DNA of 64,000 nucleotides. Origin: Siphonodentalium dalli. Taxonomy: Eukaryota; Mollusca; Scaphopoda; Gadilida; Siphonodentaliidae. The notes beneath the pieces are model-generated. The model was not told the origin of the DNA. It searched no databases and saw nothing but the letters and a program-made list of their open reading frames with translations. The stretch spans positions 48,800,073 through 48,864,072 of the forward strand of contig CP136064.1 in NCBI GenBank assembly GCA_032622095.1, given 5' to 3'. The first letter of the stretch is position 1; the number at the start of each line of letters is the position of its first letter. Both the position numbers and the translations under genes were made by a program. Shown here in pieces: positions 1-11,539 of the stretch.

Positions 1-202
1 CTCTAATTAATCGACTCCTTAACCACAGCAGAATTATGGATAACTTCAGGATTTAGTCGGAAATATGGCTTGTTGCCATTCATTGGAAAGCTCTCGAGAG
101 CTTTTCGATGAATGGCAACAAGCCATATTTCCGACTAAATCCTGAAACGTTACCCATAATTCTGCTGTGGTTAAGAAGTCGATTAATTAGAGCATTACTG
201 TA
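1..202. mobile_element. Family-A hairpin MITE, first copy (cut by window start)
   Basis: Near-perfect palindrome centred on CTCTCGAGAG at about 100-109. It lacks the first 10 bp that other copies have (TACAGTAATG). It ends gcattactgTA. It has no coding capacity. Ends and the TA duplication resemble Tc1/mariner-derived MITEs; that superfamily call is inference from the TA target site. Confidence 0.9.
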
Positions 203-372
203 TGAGGTAAGAAAGCCCTCAAGCAGTGACACCGCATGCATACAGGTATAGGCTAAAATCTGTGCAAAAATACATTAAAAGCATCATACAAAAAATTACT
301 AAGAGTTCCGGGAAGGCGACATCAATTCTTTGGATAGAGGGATGCTGATAATATGTAATTAGGGATTCTCCT
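203..372 (+). repeat. Diverged direct repeat, first copy in the monomer
   Basis: Starts tgaggtaagaaagccctc and ends near atgctgataatatgtaatta. The sequence at 3228-3416 matches it in the same orientation (tgagggaagcaagccctc ... atgctgataatatgaaaata) with substitutions and gaps. The pair brackets the inner 2.8 kb of the monomer and recurs in every full unit. It may be a pair of old LTR-like or duplication-derived ends; no further signal separates these. Confidence 0.7.
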
Positions 373-503
373 TGTTGAACACATACTCACAGTTGACTGT
401 TGAGTACAGGTCAAAGTTAGCCCAATGCTCATCTTGTGTTGCTAGGTGATACACCAGGTCATGCTAATAGTTTATGGGTAGGTTAGATAGTAGTCACAAT
501 TAT

Positions 504-587
504 GCTTAAGCGCAATTAATTGCGCTTAAGCGTAAATGCCCTATTTGCGCTTAAGCACAATATGTGGTATATGCGCTTAAGCGCAAT
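504..587. repeat. GCTTAAGCGC palindrome cluster, left
   Basis: Four tightly spaced copies or near-copies of GCGCTTAAGCGC in about 84 bp, separated by AT-rich spacers. Together with the following aattcattattaaatgtgaa and a ggcctccc tract to about 625, it is the reverse complement of about 2812-2920, so the two clusters are the ends of a 2.4-kb inverted-repeat structure inside each monomer. No open frame. Confidence 0.85.
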
Positions 588-689
588 TCATTATTAAATG
601 TGAATTTGGCCTCCCATAGGCATGTGATATATGGTAATTGATTTCAATATTATGTATTCTCATTTGTATTCATGTGGACAGCATCAATC

Positions 690-925
690 GAATCGGTAAA
701 CATGTTGTTTAGGTCACGTGGTACCAACATTTTAGCAGAACATCATGTTTTCCACCGAAATATATACTTCCAGAACGCATCCTATTTCCCATACTTTTAA
801 CAGTAAAATAGGATGTGTTCCAGTAGTATATATACATGTATATACGACAGAAAACTGTTTTTCTGCTAAAATAACACCACATGTTGGTGTCACGTGACCT
901 AAAAAACACACTTTTACCGATTCAA
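690..925. repeat. Foldback B (about 236 bp)
   Basis: Arms gaatcggtaaa ... ttaggtcacgtg ... attttagcagaa on the left are matched by ttctgctaaaat ... cacgtgacctaa ... tttaccgattc on the right, with an inner pair gcatcctattt and aaataggatgtg. The centre holds a variable (TA)n run that separates the two monomer types. Equivalent positions occur in every unit. In unit 3 a hAT-type element interrupts its right arm. Confidence 0.85.
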
Positions 926-1072
926 AATGTGTTGTGCGCATGAATACACATGAAAGGTCATAGGTGCTGTTCCGGTAGTATGCCAAAATGAGTTCTAATT
1001 TTACCAGAGAGCTAGGCCCCATAGGTCATGGAGTCCAGAATGGACTTGCTGCACTGTATCACGAACTTGAGC

Positions 1073-2257
1073 AGGTCTGGCAAATGTGAGAATACAGCTA
1101 CAATAGCTGTATTCAGCTAACCTAGCTGTATTCAGCTATAAATTATACTCTCAAACCGGCTGTTTTTCGATAATAAACTAGAAGCGCTAATTTGCGCATC
1201 AAAATTAGGCTACGGCCTACCATATTCTCCTGTCACCCTCAACCAAATCAAAATCGTCGCTTGTGTTCTGACAAAGTGTTGCCTTTTGTCGACACGGCAA
1301 TTCTGATTTTGTGTGAAAACTTACTACGGTGGTCGATGTCAGTAAATATTCTGGGGACTATTTTCTGCAAATGCATTCATTAATTAACTTATAAAATAAA
1401 GATCAAATTCATCCCAAACACTCGTTTACTTCTTCCCGATGCTAAACCGGTAGGGGGCGTTAGAATGATGTACCTATATCGAGCATTTAGAATTACATAC
1501 CACTAGCGGTTTGTGAGCGATACATGGTAACTATTCATAACGGTATATACAGATATTGTGCGGCATATTGCAAATGTATGGCACAACATACATGTAGGGA
1601 CAACTGAAATGAAAATGCGACTTATATAATTTCTGAAGTATTTCAAACATGAAGTCCTGGTCATTAGCGAGTCAGAACTATTCAATCTGTTTTGGCGGGA
1701 AAATATATAATGTGTGAAAACTTACTAAACATAACATTGGTATTTGTATTTTCGCGATTCGACATACATGTATGCGTTTCCGTATTTTTGGAGAGAATCA
1801 GCTCAAGCAGTGAGTGGAACTCGCTCGGTTAAACTCTGGCTAGAGATGTTCCCCTTTTTACCTGTTTTAACGCACCAACCAAACTGAGTTTTAGCAGCAT
1901 CATATTGATACTTCCGGGAATGATTAAGATGTTCCATCTTCGGTGATAAATATTGTATTTAATGTATTTTTCAAGGTATTCCGCATTGCATAAGAGAGTT
2001 ATTAACCGTTATGACCGACATCGACCGCCGTAGTAAGTTTTCACACATAATCACCATCGTCGTGCCGACAAACGGCAACACTTTGTCAGAACACAAGCGA
2101 CGATTTTGATTTGGTTGAGGGTGACCGGAGAATAGGGTAGCCTAATTTTGATGCGCAAATTAGCGCTTCTAGTTTATTATCGAAAAACAGCCGCTTTGAG
2201 AGTATAATATATAGCTGAATACAGCTAGGTTAGCTGAATACAGCTATTGCCAGACAT
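1073..2257. mobile_element. Element C: long terminal inverted repeats, no transposase
   Basis: The left arm (about 1073-1342) starts aggtctggcaa, continues through repeated agctgtattcagctaacctagc, and ends around gtgaaaacttactacggtgg. The right arm (about 2008-2257) is its reverse complement. TIRs are about 250-270 bp around a 0.66-kb core with no coding signal. The same element lies at the same place in all units, offset 3445, 7886, 11337, 14782, 18227, 22399 and about 26578 for units 2-8 (left part). Target duplication not resolved. Recurrent 63-codon frames lie in the left arm and are not supported as genes. Confidence 0.8.
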
Positions 2258-2847
2258 GTTGAGTGAGTCTTGACTAAGATTCGGAAGAAATATGAGCACT
2301 TCCGACTCCGAGCACAGTGCGATAATACGCAAAATTGCGGTAAATGCACATTTATAGAAGACATTCGACAAAGTCCCTCATGTAAAATGCAAACTTTTAG
2401 ACCTAGACAAGTCCACTATTTATGATTATGACAGGCAACAAACTTTTGCCACACCTTGGGATGATATTTCACTCCACCGGAAGTGTTTTCGTTTTAATAA
2501 GTAAGGCCGTATTCGAGTAGCATGTTGCAGCCAACTGTGAGAATCAACAAAATTTGGAACGGGACGATTCGGGTATGGTTTTTTTTCGGTCCAGAGTCGT
2601 TATTTCGCTAAAATCCGGATTCAGAATCCGAATCGGCTAAATAATGAAATTAGGTACCCGGTACCCATCATGCATGGCGTATCATGTGACAAAACAAACT
2701 TGACCCAGAAAGAACATCGCGGCATCAAAATGTTATTACAATCTTCATCATGCTTACTAGTGACGACACATTTAATCGAGATAGATGTATATGAATATAA
2801 ACACAATGGCATGTATGGGAGGCCAAATTCACATTTAATAATTAATT

Positions 2848-2920
2848 GTGCTTAAGCGCAATCGATTGCGCTTAACCGCAATCAATAGCGCTTAAGCGCA
2901 ATCAATCGCGCTGAAGCGAA
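2848..2920. repeat. GCTTAAGCGC palindrome cluster, right
   Basis: Four copies or near-copies (cttaagcgca, gcgcttaacc, gcgcttaagc, gcgctgaagc), inverted relative to the left cluster at 504-587. It contains sites that differ between monomer types (caatcgattg against caatcaattg). Confidence 0.85.
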
Positions 2921-3227
2921 TTCATGGTTATATGTAACAAAACACCCCTGGTGAATAAATAGGTTTCTCCATAACTTAGCATTAACTCCTATTGACATGT
3001 CACCTCTTGGTTTCATTGGTTTGATTGGGTAGGGAGCTAGCCCAACTTCTTTATCAAAATGGCTGACTCGCAATAGTATCACCTTCTGTTTTAGTTGGAG
3101 CGACTCGTGATAGCATTATATTATCTTCGGTATATATTAGTTGGGGCTACTTGCAATAGCATTACTTTCTGTATTAGTCGGGGCGACATTGATTTTCGTA
3201 AATTTTCGAGTATACAGGCACACCATA

Positions 3228-3416
3228 TGAGGGAAGCAAGCCCTCGGTGACACCACATTCACACTATATGATCATGGAAATACTATAGATTTGTGCAAGA
3301 GATGCTGATTTAATAAGAAAAACTAGAGCTCCAGGACTGAGACACCAAAGCTCCAGTGATTACACACCATTTTTTGGACAGGGATGCTGATAATATGAAA
3401 ATAGGGTTTTTTCCCC
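3228..3416 (+). repeat. Diverged direct repeat, second copy in the monomer
   Basis: Partner of 203-372. Because it lacks the hairpin MITE next to its start (accatatgaggg), it provides the empty site for family A. The same arrangement is present near the end of units 2-7. Confidence 0.7.
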
Positions 3417-3441
3417 CTGATTTAAGTCAATAAGTAAACCA

Positions 3442-3653
3442 TACAGTAATGCTCTAATTAATCGACTCCTTAACCACAGCAGAATTATGGATAACTTCAG
3501 GATTTAGTCGGAAATATGGCTTGTTGCCATTCATTGGAAAGCTCTCGAGAGCTTTTCGATGAATGGCAACAAGCCATATTTCCGACTAAATCCTGAAACG
3601 TTACCCATAATTCTGCTGTGGTTAAGAAGTCGATTAATTAGAGCATTACTGTA
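3442..3653. mobile_element. Family-A hairpin MITE (unit 1/2 junction)
   Basis: 212 bp including flanking TAs. It starts TACAGTAATGCTCTAATTAA and ends with the reverse complement of that end. The arms are nearly complementary along their whole length. An empty site exists in the monomer itself: 3222-3240 reads accatatgaggg, while the occupied site reads acca-TA-[element]-TA-tgagg. This fixes the ends and supports a TA duplication. Confidence 0.92.
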
Positions 3654-6600
3654 TGAGGTAAGAAAGCCCTCAAGCAGTGACACCGCATGCATACAGGTAT
3701 AGGCTAAAATCTGTGCAAAAATACATTAAAAGCATCATACAAAAAATTACTAAGAGTTCCGGGAAGGCGACATCAATTCTTTGGATAGAGGGATGCTGAT
3801 AATATGTAATTAGGGATTCTCCTTGTTGAACACATACTCACAGTTGACTGTTGAGTACAGGTCAAAGTTAGCCCAATGCTCATCTTGTGTTGCTAGGTGA
3901 TACACCAGGTCATGCTAATAGTTTATGGGTAGGTTAGATAGTAGTCACAATTATGCTTAAGCGCAATTAATTGCGCTTAAGCGTAAATGCCCTATTTGCG
4001 CTTAAGCACAATATGTGGTATATGCGCTTAAGCGCAATTCATTATTAAATGTGAATTTGGCCTCCCATAGGCATGTGATATATGGTAATTGATTTCAATA
4101 TTATGTATTCTCATTTGTATTCATGTGGACAGCATCAATCGAATCGGTAAACATGTTGTTTAGGTCACGTGGTACCAACATTTTAGCAGAACATCATGTT
4201 TTCCACCGAAATATATACTTCCAGAACGCATCCTATTTCCCATACTTTTAACAGTAAAATAGGATGTGTTCCAGTAGTATATATATATACGACAGAAAAC
4301 TGTTTTTCTGCTAAAATAACACCACATGTTGGTGTCACGTGACCTAAAAAACACACTTTTACCGATTCAAAATGTGTTGTGCGCATGAATACACATGAAA
4401 GGTCATAGGTGCTGTTCCGGTAGTATGCCAAAATGAGTTCTAATTTTACCAGAGAGCTAGGCCCCATAGGTCATGGAGTCCAGAATGGACTTGCTGCACT
4501 GTATCACGAACTTGAGCAGGTCTGGCAAATGTGAGAATACAGCTACAATAGCTGTATTCAGCTAACCTAGCTGTATTCAGCTATAAATTATACTCTCAAA
4601 CCGGCTGTTTTTCGATAATAAACTAGAAGCGCTAATTTGCGCATCAAAATTAGGCTACGGCCTACCATATTCTCCTGTCACCCTCAACCAAATCAAAATC
4701 GTCGCTTGTGTTCTGACAAAGTGTTGCCTTTTGTCGACACGGCAATTCTGATTTTGTGTGAAAACTTACTACGGTGGTCGATGTCAGTAAATATTCTGGG
4801 GACTATTTTCTGCAAATGCATTCATTAATTAACTTATAAAATAAAGATCAAATTCATCCCAAACACTCGTTTACTTCTTCCCGATGCTAAACCGGTAGGG
4901 GGCGTTAGAATGATGTACCTATATCGAGCATTTAGAATTACATACCACTAGCGGTTTGTGAGCGATACATGGTAACTATTCATAACGGTATATACAGATA
5001 TTGTGCGGCATATTGCAAATGTATGGCACAACATACATGTAGGGACAACTGAAATGAAAATGCGACTTATATAATTTCTGAAGTATTTCAAACATGAAGT
5101 CCTGGTCATTAGCGAGTCAGAACTATTCAATCTGTTTTGGCGGGAAAATATATAATGTGTGAAAACTTACTAAACATAACATTGGTATTTGTATTTTCGC
5201 GATTCGACATACATGTATGCGTTTCCGTATTTTTGGAGAGAATCAGCTCAAGCAGTGAGTGGAACTCGCTCGGTTAAACTCTGGCTAGAGATGTTCCCCT
5301 TTTTACCTGTTTTAACGCACCAACCAAACTGAGTTTTAGCAGCATCATATTGATACTTCCGGGAATGATTAAGATGTTCCATCTTCGGTGATAAATATTG
5401 TATTTAATGTATTTTTCAAGGTATTCCGCATTGCATAAGAGAGTTATTAACCGTTATGACCGACATCGACCGCCGTAGTAAGTTTTCACACATAATCACC
5501 ATCGTCGTGCCGACAAAAGGCAACACTTTGTCAGAACACAAGCGACGATTTTGATTTGGTTGAGGGTGACCGGAGAATAGGGTAGCCTAATTTTGATGCG
5601 CAAATTAGCGCTTCTAGTTTATTATCGAAAAACAGCCGCTTTGAGAGTATAATATATCGCTGAATACAGCTAGGTTAGCTGAATACAGCTATTGCCAGAC
5701 ATGTTGAGTGAGTCTTGACTAAGATTCGGAAGAAATATGAGCACTTCCGACTCCGAGCACAGTGCGATAATACGCAAAATTGCGGTAAATACACATTTAT
5801 AGAAGACATTCGACAAAGTCCCTCATGTAAAATGCAAACCTTTAGACCTAGACAAGTCCACTATTTATGATTATGACAGGCAACAAACTTTTGCCACACC
5901 TTGGGATGATATTTCACTCCACCGGAAGTGTTTTCGTTTTAATAAGTAAGGCCGTATTCGAGTAGCATGTTGCAGCCAACTGTGAGAATCAACAAAATTT
6001 GGAACGGGACGATTCGGGTATGGTTTTTTTTCGGTCCAGAGTCGTTATTTCGCTAAAATCCGGATTCAGAATCCGAATCGGCTAAATAATGAAATTAGGT
6101 ACCCGGTACCCATCATGCATGGCGTATCATGTGACAAAACAAACTTGACCCAGAAAGAACATCGCGGCATCAAAATGTTATTACAATCTTCATCATGCTT
6201 ACTAGTTACGACACATTTAATCGAGATAGATGTATATGAATATAAACACAATGGCATGTATGGGAGGCCAAATTCACATTTAATAATTAATTGTGCTTAA
6301 GCGCAATCAATTGCGCTTAACCGCAATCAATAGCGCTTAAGCGCAATCAATTGCGCTGAAGCGAATTCATGGTTATATGTAACAAAACACCCCTGGTGAA
6401 TAAATAGGTTTCTCCATAACTTAGCATTAACTCCTATTGACATGTCACCTCTTGGTTTCATTGGTTTGATTGGGTAGGGAGCTAGCCCAACTTCTTTATC
6501 AAAATGGCTGACTCGCAATAGTATCACCTTCTGTTTTAGTTGGAGCGACTCGTGATAGCATTATATTATCTTCGGTATATATTAGTTGGGGCTACTTGCA

Positions 6601-6897
6601 ATAGCATTACTTTCTGTATTAGTCGGGGCGACATTGATTTTCGTAAATTTTCGAGTATACAGGCACACCATATGAGGGAAGCAAGCCCTCGGTGACACCA
6701 CATTCACACTATATGATCATGGAAATACTATAGATTTGTGCAAGAGATGCTGATTTAATAAGAAAAACTAGAGCTCCAGGACTGAGACACCAAAGCTCCA
6801 GTGATTACACACCATTTTTTGGACAGGGATGCTGATAATATGAAAATAGGGTTTTTTCCCCCCTGATTTAAGTCAATAAGTAAACCATACAGTAATG
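3452..6897. repeat. Tandem monomer, unit 2 (3446 bp)
   Basis: Same order of internal parts as unit 1. It differs by a 6-bp deletion in the TA run (4281-4290), by caatcaattg instead of caatcgattg (about 6306), by caaaaggcaac (about 5515) and by one extra C near 6861. These markers group it with unit 5. No supported gene. Confidence 0.95.
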
Positions 6898-7099
6898 CTC
6901 TAATTAATCGACTCCTTAACCACAGCAGAATTATGGATAACTTCAGGATTTAGTCGGAAATATGGCTTGTTGCCATTCATTGGAAAGCTCTCGAGAGCTT
7001 TTCGATGAATGGCAACAAGCCATATTTCCGACTAAATCCTGAAACGTTACCCATAATTCTGCTGTGGTTAAGAAGTCGATTAATTAGAGCATTACTGTA
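6888..7099. mobile_element. Family-A hairpin MITE (unit 2/3 junction)
   Basis: Same 212-bp near-palindrome as at 3442-3653, CTCGAGAG centre, flanked by TA on both sides. Confidence 0.92.
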
Positions 7100-10000
7100 T
7101 GAGGTAAGAAAGCCCTCAAGCAGTGACACCGCATGCATACAGGTATAGGCTAAAATCTGTGCAAAAATACATTAAAAGCATCATACAAAAAATTACTAAG
7201 AGTTCCGGGAAGGCGACATCAATTCTTTGGATAGAGGGATGCTGATAATATGTAATTAGGGATTCTCCTTGTTGAACACATACTCACAGTTGACTGTTGA
7301 GTACAGGTCAAAGTTAGCCCAATGCTCATCTTGTGTTGCTAGGTGATACACCAGGTCATGCTAATAGTTTATGGGTAGGTTAGATAGTAGTCACAATTAT
7401 GCTTAAGCGCAATTAATTGCGCTTAAGCGTAAATGCCCTATTTGCGCTTAAGCACAATATGTGGTATATGCGCTTAAGCGCAATTCATTATTAAATGTGA
7501 ATTTGGCCTCCCATAGGCATGTGATATATGGTAATTGATTTCAATATTATGTATTCTCATTTGTATTCATGTGGACAGCATCAATCGAATCGGTAAACAT
7601 GTTGTTTAGGTCACGTGGTACCAACATTTTAGCAGAACATCATGTTTTCCACCGAAATATATACTTCCAGAACGCATCCTATTTCCCATACTTTTAACAG
7701 TAAAATAGGATGTGTTCCAGTAGTATATATACATGTATATACGACAGAAAACTGTTTTTCTGCTAAAATAACACCACATGTTGGCAGTGTTCGCGCTGTC
7801 GGTAGCCAAATTAGCCAATGGCTAATCTTTTTCGAATTTGGCTAATAAAAATTTCATTTGGCTAAACTTTTGGCTAAACTGTTTTTTACCCCAAATGGAG
7901 ACTGAAAGCATGGAGTCAGAAAGCTAATTAATAAAAGCGCTCAATAGATCGACATTCAAGACGAAGTTAGGTGACGAAAGTATTTCATTATTTTCGTACT
8001 TATGAAATATCGTTCCGTAGCAGCAAAAGGTAAGCTCTAACATTTAGTGATGTGAACGATCTAGTCCGAAAACAACGAAAGTGGGAATATATCGCCGACT
8101 GTACAAAGGGAAACCCGATCGCGGACAGTACAAAGGGAAAGCCGATCGACAACTCTATCAACCAAGCGATCATAAAGTGATATGCAATCATATTTAGTGT
8201 TTTAATCTGGAGAAAGATTACGTCACTCTGCACGAAACAACAAACGGTTATTATTTTACATTTAATCCCCTAATCCCCCACTGTCTGTCTGGTCACTCAC
8301 GGGGCCTCTGCACAATGCATGTTTATGATGACATTGTATTTGTGACCGTCGAGGTTTATGAGCACCAAGTGTAAGACAATAGCTTAATCAGCCAAATGTG
8401 AATCACGATAGATATTTTGTGGCTATTTGTCGTCAATATCGATACAGTCAAAATAATATGCATGCTTTTATGACAGATTGTAATTTGATAATTGCGTAAC
8501 AATATTCAGTTATTAGTTTCCAGATGTCACTTACATGTAGATATTTTCGCAAGGATAAATATTTAATGATTTAAAAAAAGATATTGATATAAAACAAAAC
8601 AAAAATTAAGGACAATCCAGACCAGAAAGCGATGATTTAATTTGGCCAAAGTTTTTTTTAATTTGGCCAAAAAACATTTGGCTAAAGTTTTTTTCATTTG
8701 GCTAATAAAATTTTCATTTGGCTAAACTTTTGGCTAAAGTTTTTTTCGGTCCAGCGCGAACACTGCATGTTGGTGTCACGTGACCTAAAAAACACACTTT
8801 TACCGATTCAAAATGTGTTGTGCGCATGAATACACATGAAAGGTCATAGGTGCTGTTCCGGTAGTATGCCAAAATGAGTTCTAATTTTACCAGAGAGCTA
8901 GGCCCCATAGGTCATGGAGTCCAGAATGGACTTGCTGCACTGTATCACGAACTTGAGCAGGTCTGGCAAATGTGAGAATACAGCTACAATAGCTGTATTC
9001 AGCTAACCTAGCTGTATTCAGCTATAAATTATACTCTCAAACCGGCTGTTTTTCGATAATAAACTAGAAGCGCTAATTTGCGCATCAAAATTAGGCTACG
9101 GCCTACCATATTCTCCTGTCACCCTCAACCAAATCAAAATCGTCGCTTGTGTTCTGACAAAGTGTTGCCTTTTGTCGACACGGCAATTCTGATTTTGTGT
9201 GAAAACTTACTACGGTGGTCGATGTCAGTAAATATTCTGGGGACTATTTTCTGCAAATGCATTCATTAATTAACTTATAAAATAAAGATCAAATTCATCC
9301 CAAACACTCGTTTACTTCTTCCCGATGCTAAACCGGTAGGGGGCGTTAGAATGATGTACCTATATCGAGCATTTAGAATTACATACCACTAGCGGTTTGT
9401 GAGCGATACATGGTAACTATTCATAACGGTATATACAGATATTGTGCGGCATATTGCAAATGTATGGCACAACATACATGTAGGGACAACTGAAATGAAA
9501 ATGCGACTTATATAATTTCTGAAGTATTTCAAACATGAAGTCCTGGTCATTAGCGAGTCAGAACTATTCAATCTGTTTTGGCGGGAAAATATATAATGTG
9601 TGAAAACTTACTAAACATAACATTGGTATTTGTATTTTCGCGATTCGACATACATGTATGCGTTTCCGTATTTTTGGAGAGAATCAGCTCAAGCAGTGAG
9701 TGGAACTCGCTCGGTTAAACTCTGGCTAGAGATGTTCCCCTTTTTACCTGTTTTAACGCACCAACCAAACTGAGTTTTAGCAGCATCATATTGATACTTC
9801 CGGGAATGATTAAGATGTTCCATCTTCGGTGATAAATATTGTATTTAATGTATTTTTCAAGGTATTCCGCATTGCATAAGAGGGTTATTAACCGTTATGA
9901 CCGACATCGACCGCCGTAGTAAGTTTTCACACATAATCACCATCGTCGTGCCGACAAAAGGCAACACTTTGTCAGAACACAAGCGACGATTTTGATTTGG

Positions 10001-11337
10001 TTGAGGGTGACCGGAGAATAGGGTAGCCTAATTTTGATGCGCAAATTAGCGCTTCTAGTTTATTATCGAAAAACAGCCGCTTTGAGAGTATAATATATAG
10101 CTGAATACAGCTAGGTTAGCTGAATACAGCTATTGCCAGACATGTTGAGTGAGTCTTGACTAAGATTCGGAAGAAATATGAGCACTTCCGACTCCGAGCA
10201 CAGTGCGATAATACGCAAAATTGCGGTAAATGCACATTTATAGAAGACATTCGACAAAGTCCCTCATGTAAAATGCAAACCTTTAGACCTAGACAAGTCC
10301 ACTATTTATGATTATGACAGGCAACAAACTTTTGCCACACCTTGGGATGATATTTCACTCCACCGGAAGTGTTTTCGTTTTAATAAGTAAGGCCGTATTC
10401 GAGTAGCATGTTGCAGCCAACTGTGAGAATCAACAAAATTTGGAACGGGACGATTCGGGTATGGTTTTTTTTCGGTCCAGAGTCGTTATTTCGCTAAAAT
10501 CCGGATTCAGAATCCGAATCGGCTAAATAATGAAATTAGGTACCCGGTACCCATCATGCATGGCGTATCATGTGACAAAACAAACTTGACCCAGAAAGAA
10601 CATCGCGGCATCAAAATGTTATTACAATCTTCATCATGCTTACTAGTGACGACACATTTAATCGAGATAGATGTATATGAATATAAACACAATGGCATGT
10701 ATGGGAGGCCAAATTCACATTTAATAATTAATTGTGCTTAAGCGCAATCAATTGCGCTTAACCGCAATCAATAGCGCTTAAGCGCAATCAATTGCGCTGA
10801 AGCGAATTCATGGTTATATGTAACAAAACACCCCTGGTGAATAAATAGGTTTCTCCATAACTTAGCATTAACTCCTATTGACATGTCACCTCTTGGTTTC
10901 ATTGGTTTGATTGGGTAGGGAGCTAGCCCAACTTCTTTATCAAAATGGCTGACTCGCAATAGTATCACCTTCTGTTTTAGTTGGAGCGACTCGTGATAGC
11001 ATTATATTATCTTCGGTATATATTAGTTGGGGCTACTTGCAATAGCATTACTTTCTGTATTAGTCGGGGCGACATTGATTTTCGTAAATTTTCGAGTATA
11101 CAGGCACACCATATGAGGGAAGCAAGCCCTCGGTGACACCACATTCACACTATATGATCATGGAAATACTATAGATTTGTGCAAGAGATGCTGATTTAAT
11201 AAGAAAAACTAGAGCTCCAGGACTGAGACACCAAAGCTCCAGTGATTACACACCATTTTTTGGACAGGGATGCTGATAATATGAAAATAGGGTTTTTTCC
11301 CCCTGATTTAAGTCAATAAGTAAACCATACAGTAATG
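6898..11337. repeat. Tandem monomer, unit 3 (4440 bp) with hAT insertion
   Basis: Length minus the 981-bp insert and its 8-bp duplication is 3451 bp, the long-type monomer length. The left part carries the long-type marker (acatgt in the TA run, about 7731). The part right of the insertion carries short-type markers (caaaaggcaac near 9955, caatcaattg near 10746). The unit therefore looks like a recombinant or gene-converted mix of the two monomer types. Confidence 0.93.
7785..8765. mobile_element. hAT-type non-autonomous element in unit 3 (981 bp)
   Basis: Inserted into foldback B of unit 3 and flanked by an exact 8-bp duplication CATGTTGG (7777-7784 and 8766-8773). Units 1, 2 and 4-8 have one uninterrupted CATGTTGG, so the insertion and ends are fixed to the base. 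Ends are CAGTGTTCGCGCTG and its exact reverse complement. 8-bp duplications with CAGTG ends fit the hAT superfamily. Subterminal regions carry many ATTTGGCTAAA motifs at both ends. No transposase frame; the longest is 77 codons without recognisable similarity. Confidence 0.9.
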
Positions 11338-11539
11338 CTCTAATTAATCGACTCCTTAACCACAGCAGAATTATGGATAACTTCAGGATTTAGTCGGAAA
11401 TATGGCTTGTTGCCATTCATTGGAAAGCTCTCGAGAGCTTTTCGATGAATGGCAACAAGCCATATTTCCGACTAAATCCTGAAACGTTACCCATAATTCT
11501 GCTGTGGTTAAGAAGTCGATTAATTAGAGCATTACTGTA
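11328..11539. mobile_element. Family-A hairpin MITE (unit 3/4 junction)
   Basis: Same 212-bp near-palindrome, CTCGAGAG centre, TA on both sides. Confidence 0.92.

Larger units (their letters stand above)
1..3451. repeat. Tandem monomer, unit 1 (3451 bp)
   Basis: First of eight head-to-tail units. Layout within the unit: 1-202 most of hairpin MITE A; 203 to about 372 first copy of a diverged direct repeat; 504-587 GCTTAAGCGC palindromes; 690-925 foldback B; 1073-2257 long-TIR element C; about 2590-2640 a 'cggtccagagtcgttatttc' motif; 2848-2920 second palindrome cluster; 3228 to about 3416 second copy of the direct repeat. The only open frames are 60-96 codons long and fall in the inverted repeats. 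Variant markers: acatgt insertion in the TA run near 836, caatcgattg near 2861, caaacggcaac near 2087. Unit 4 shares all three. Confidence 0.95.

Noticed and set aside
504-587. Palindrome cluster as a CRISPR array
   Set aside because: Spacers are few, short and identical between units; the sequence is eukaryotic.
732-1383. Recurrent 60-96-codon open frames in every monomer (e.g. 732-1022 minus, 1192-1383 plus)
   Set aside because: They recur only because the whole monomer recurs, lie in foldback B and in the arm of element C, and change length with noncoding indels such as the TA-run variant. No domain, signal or codon pattern.
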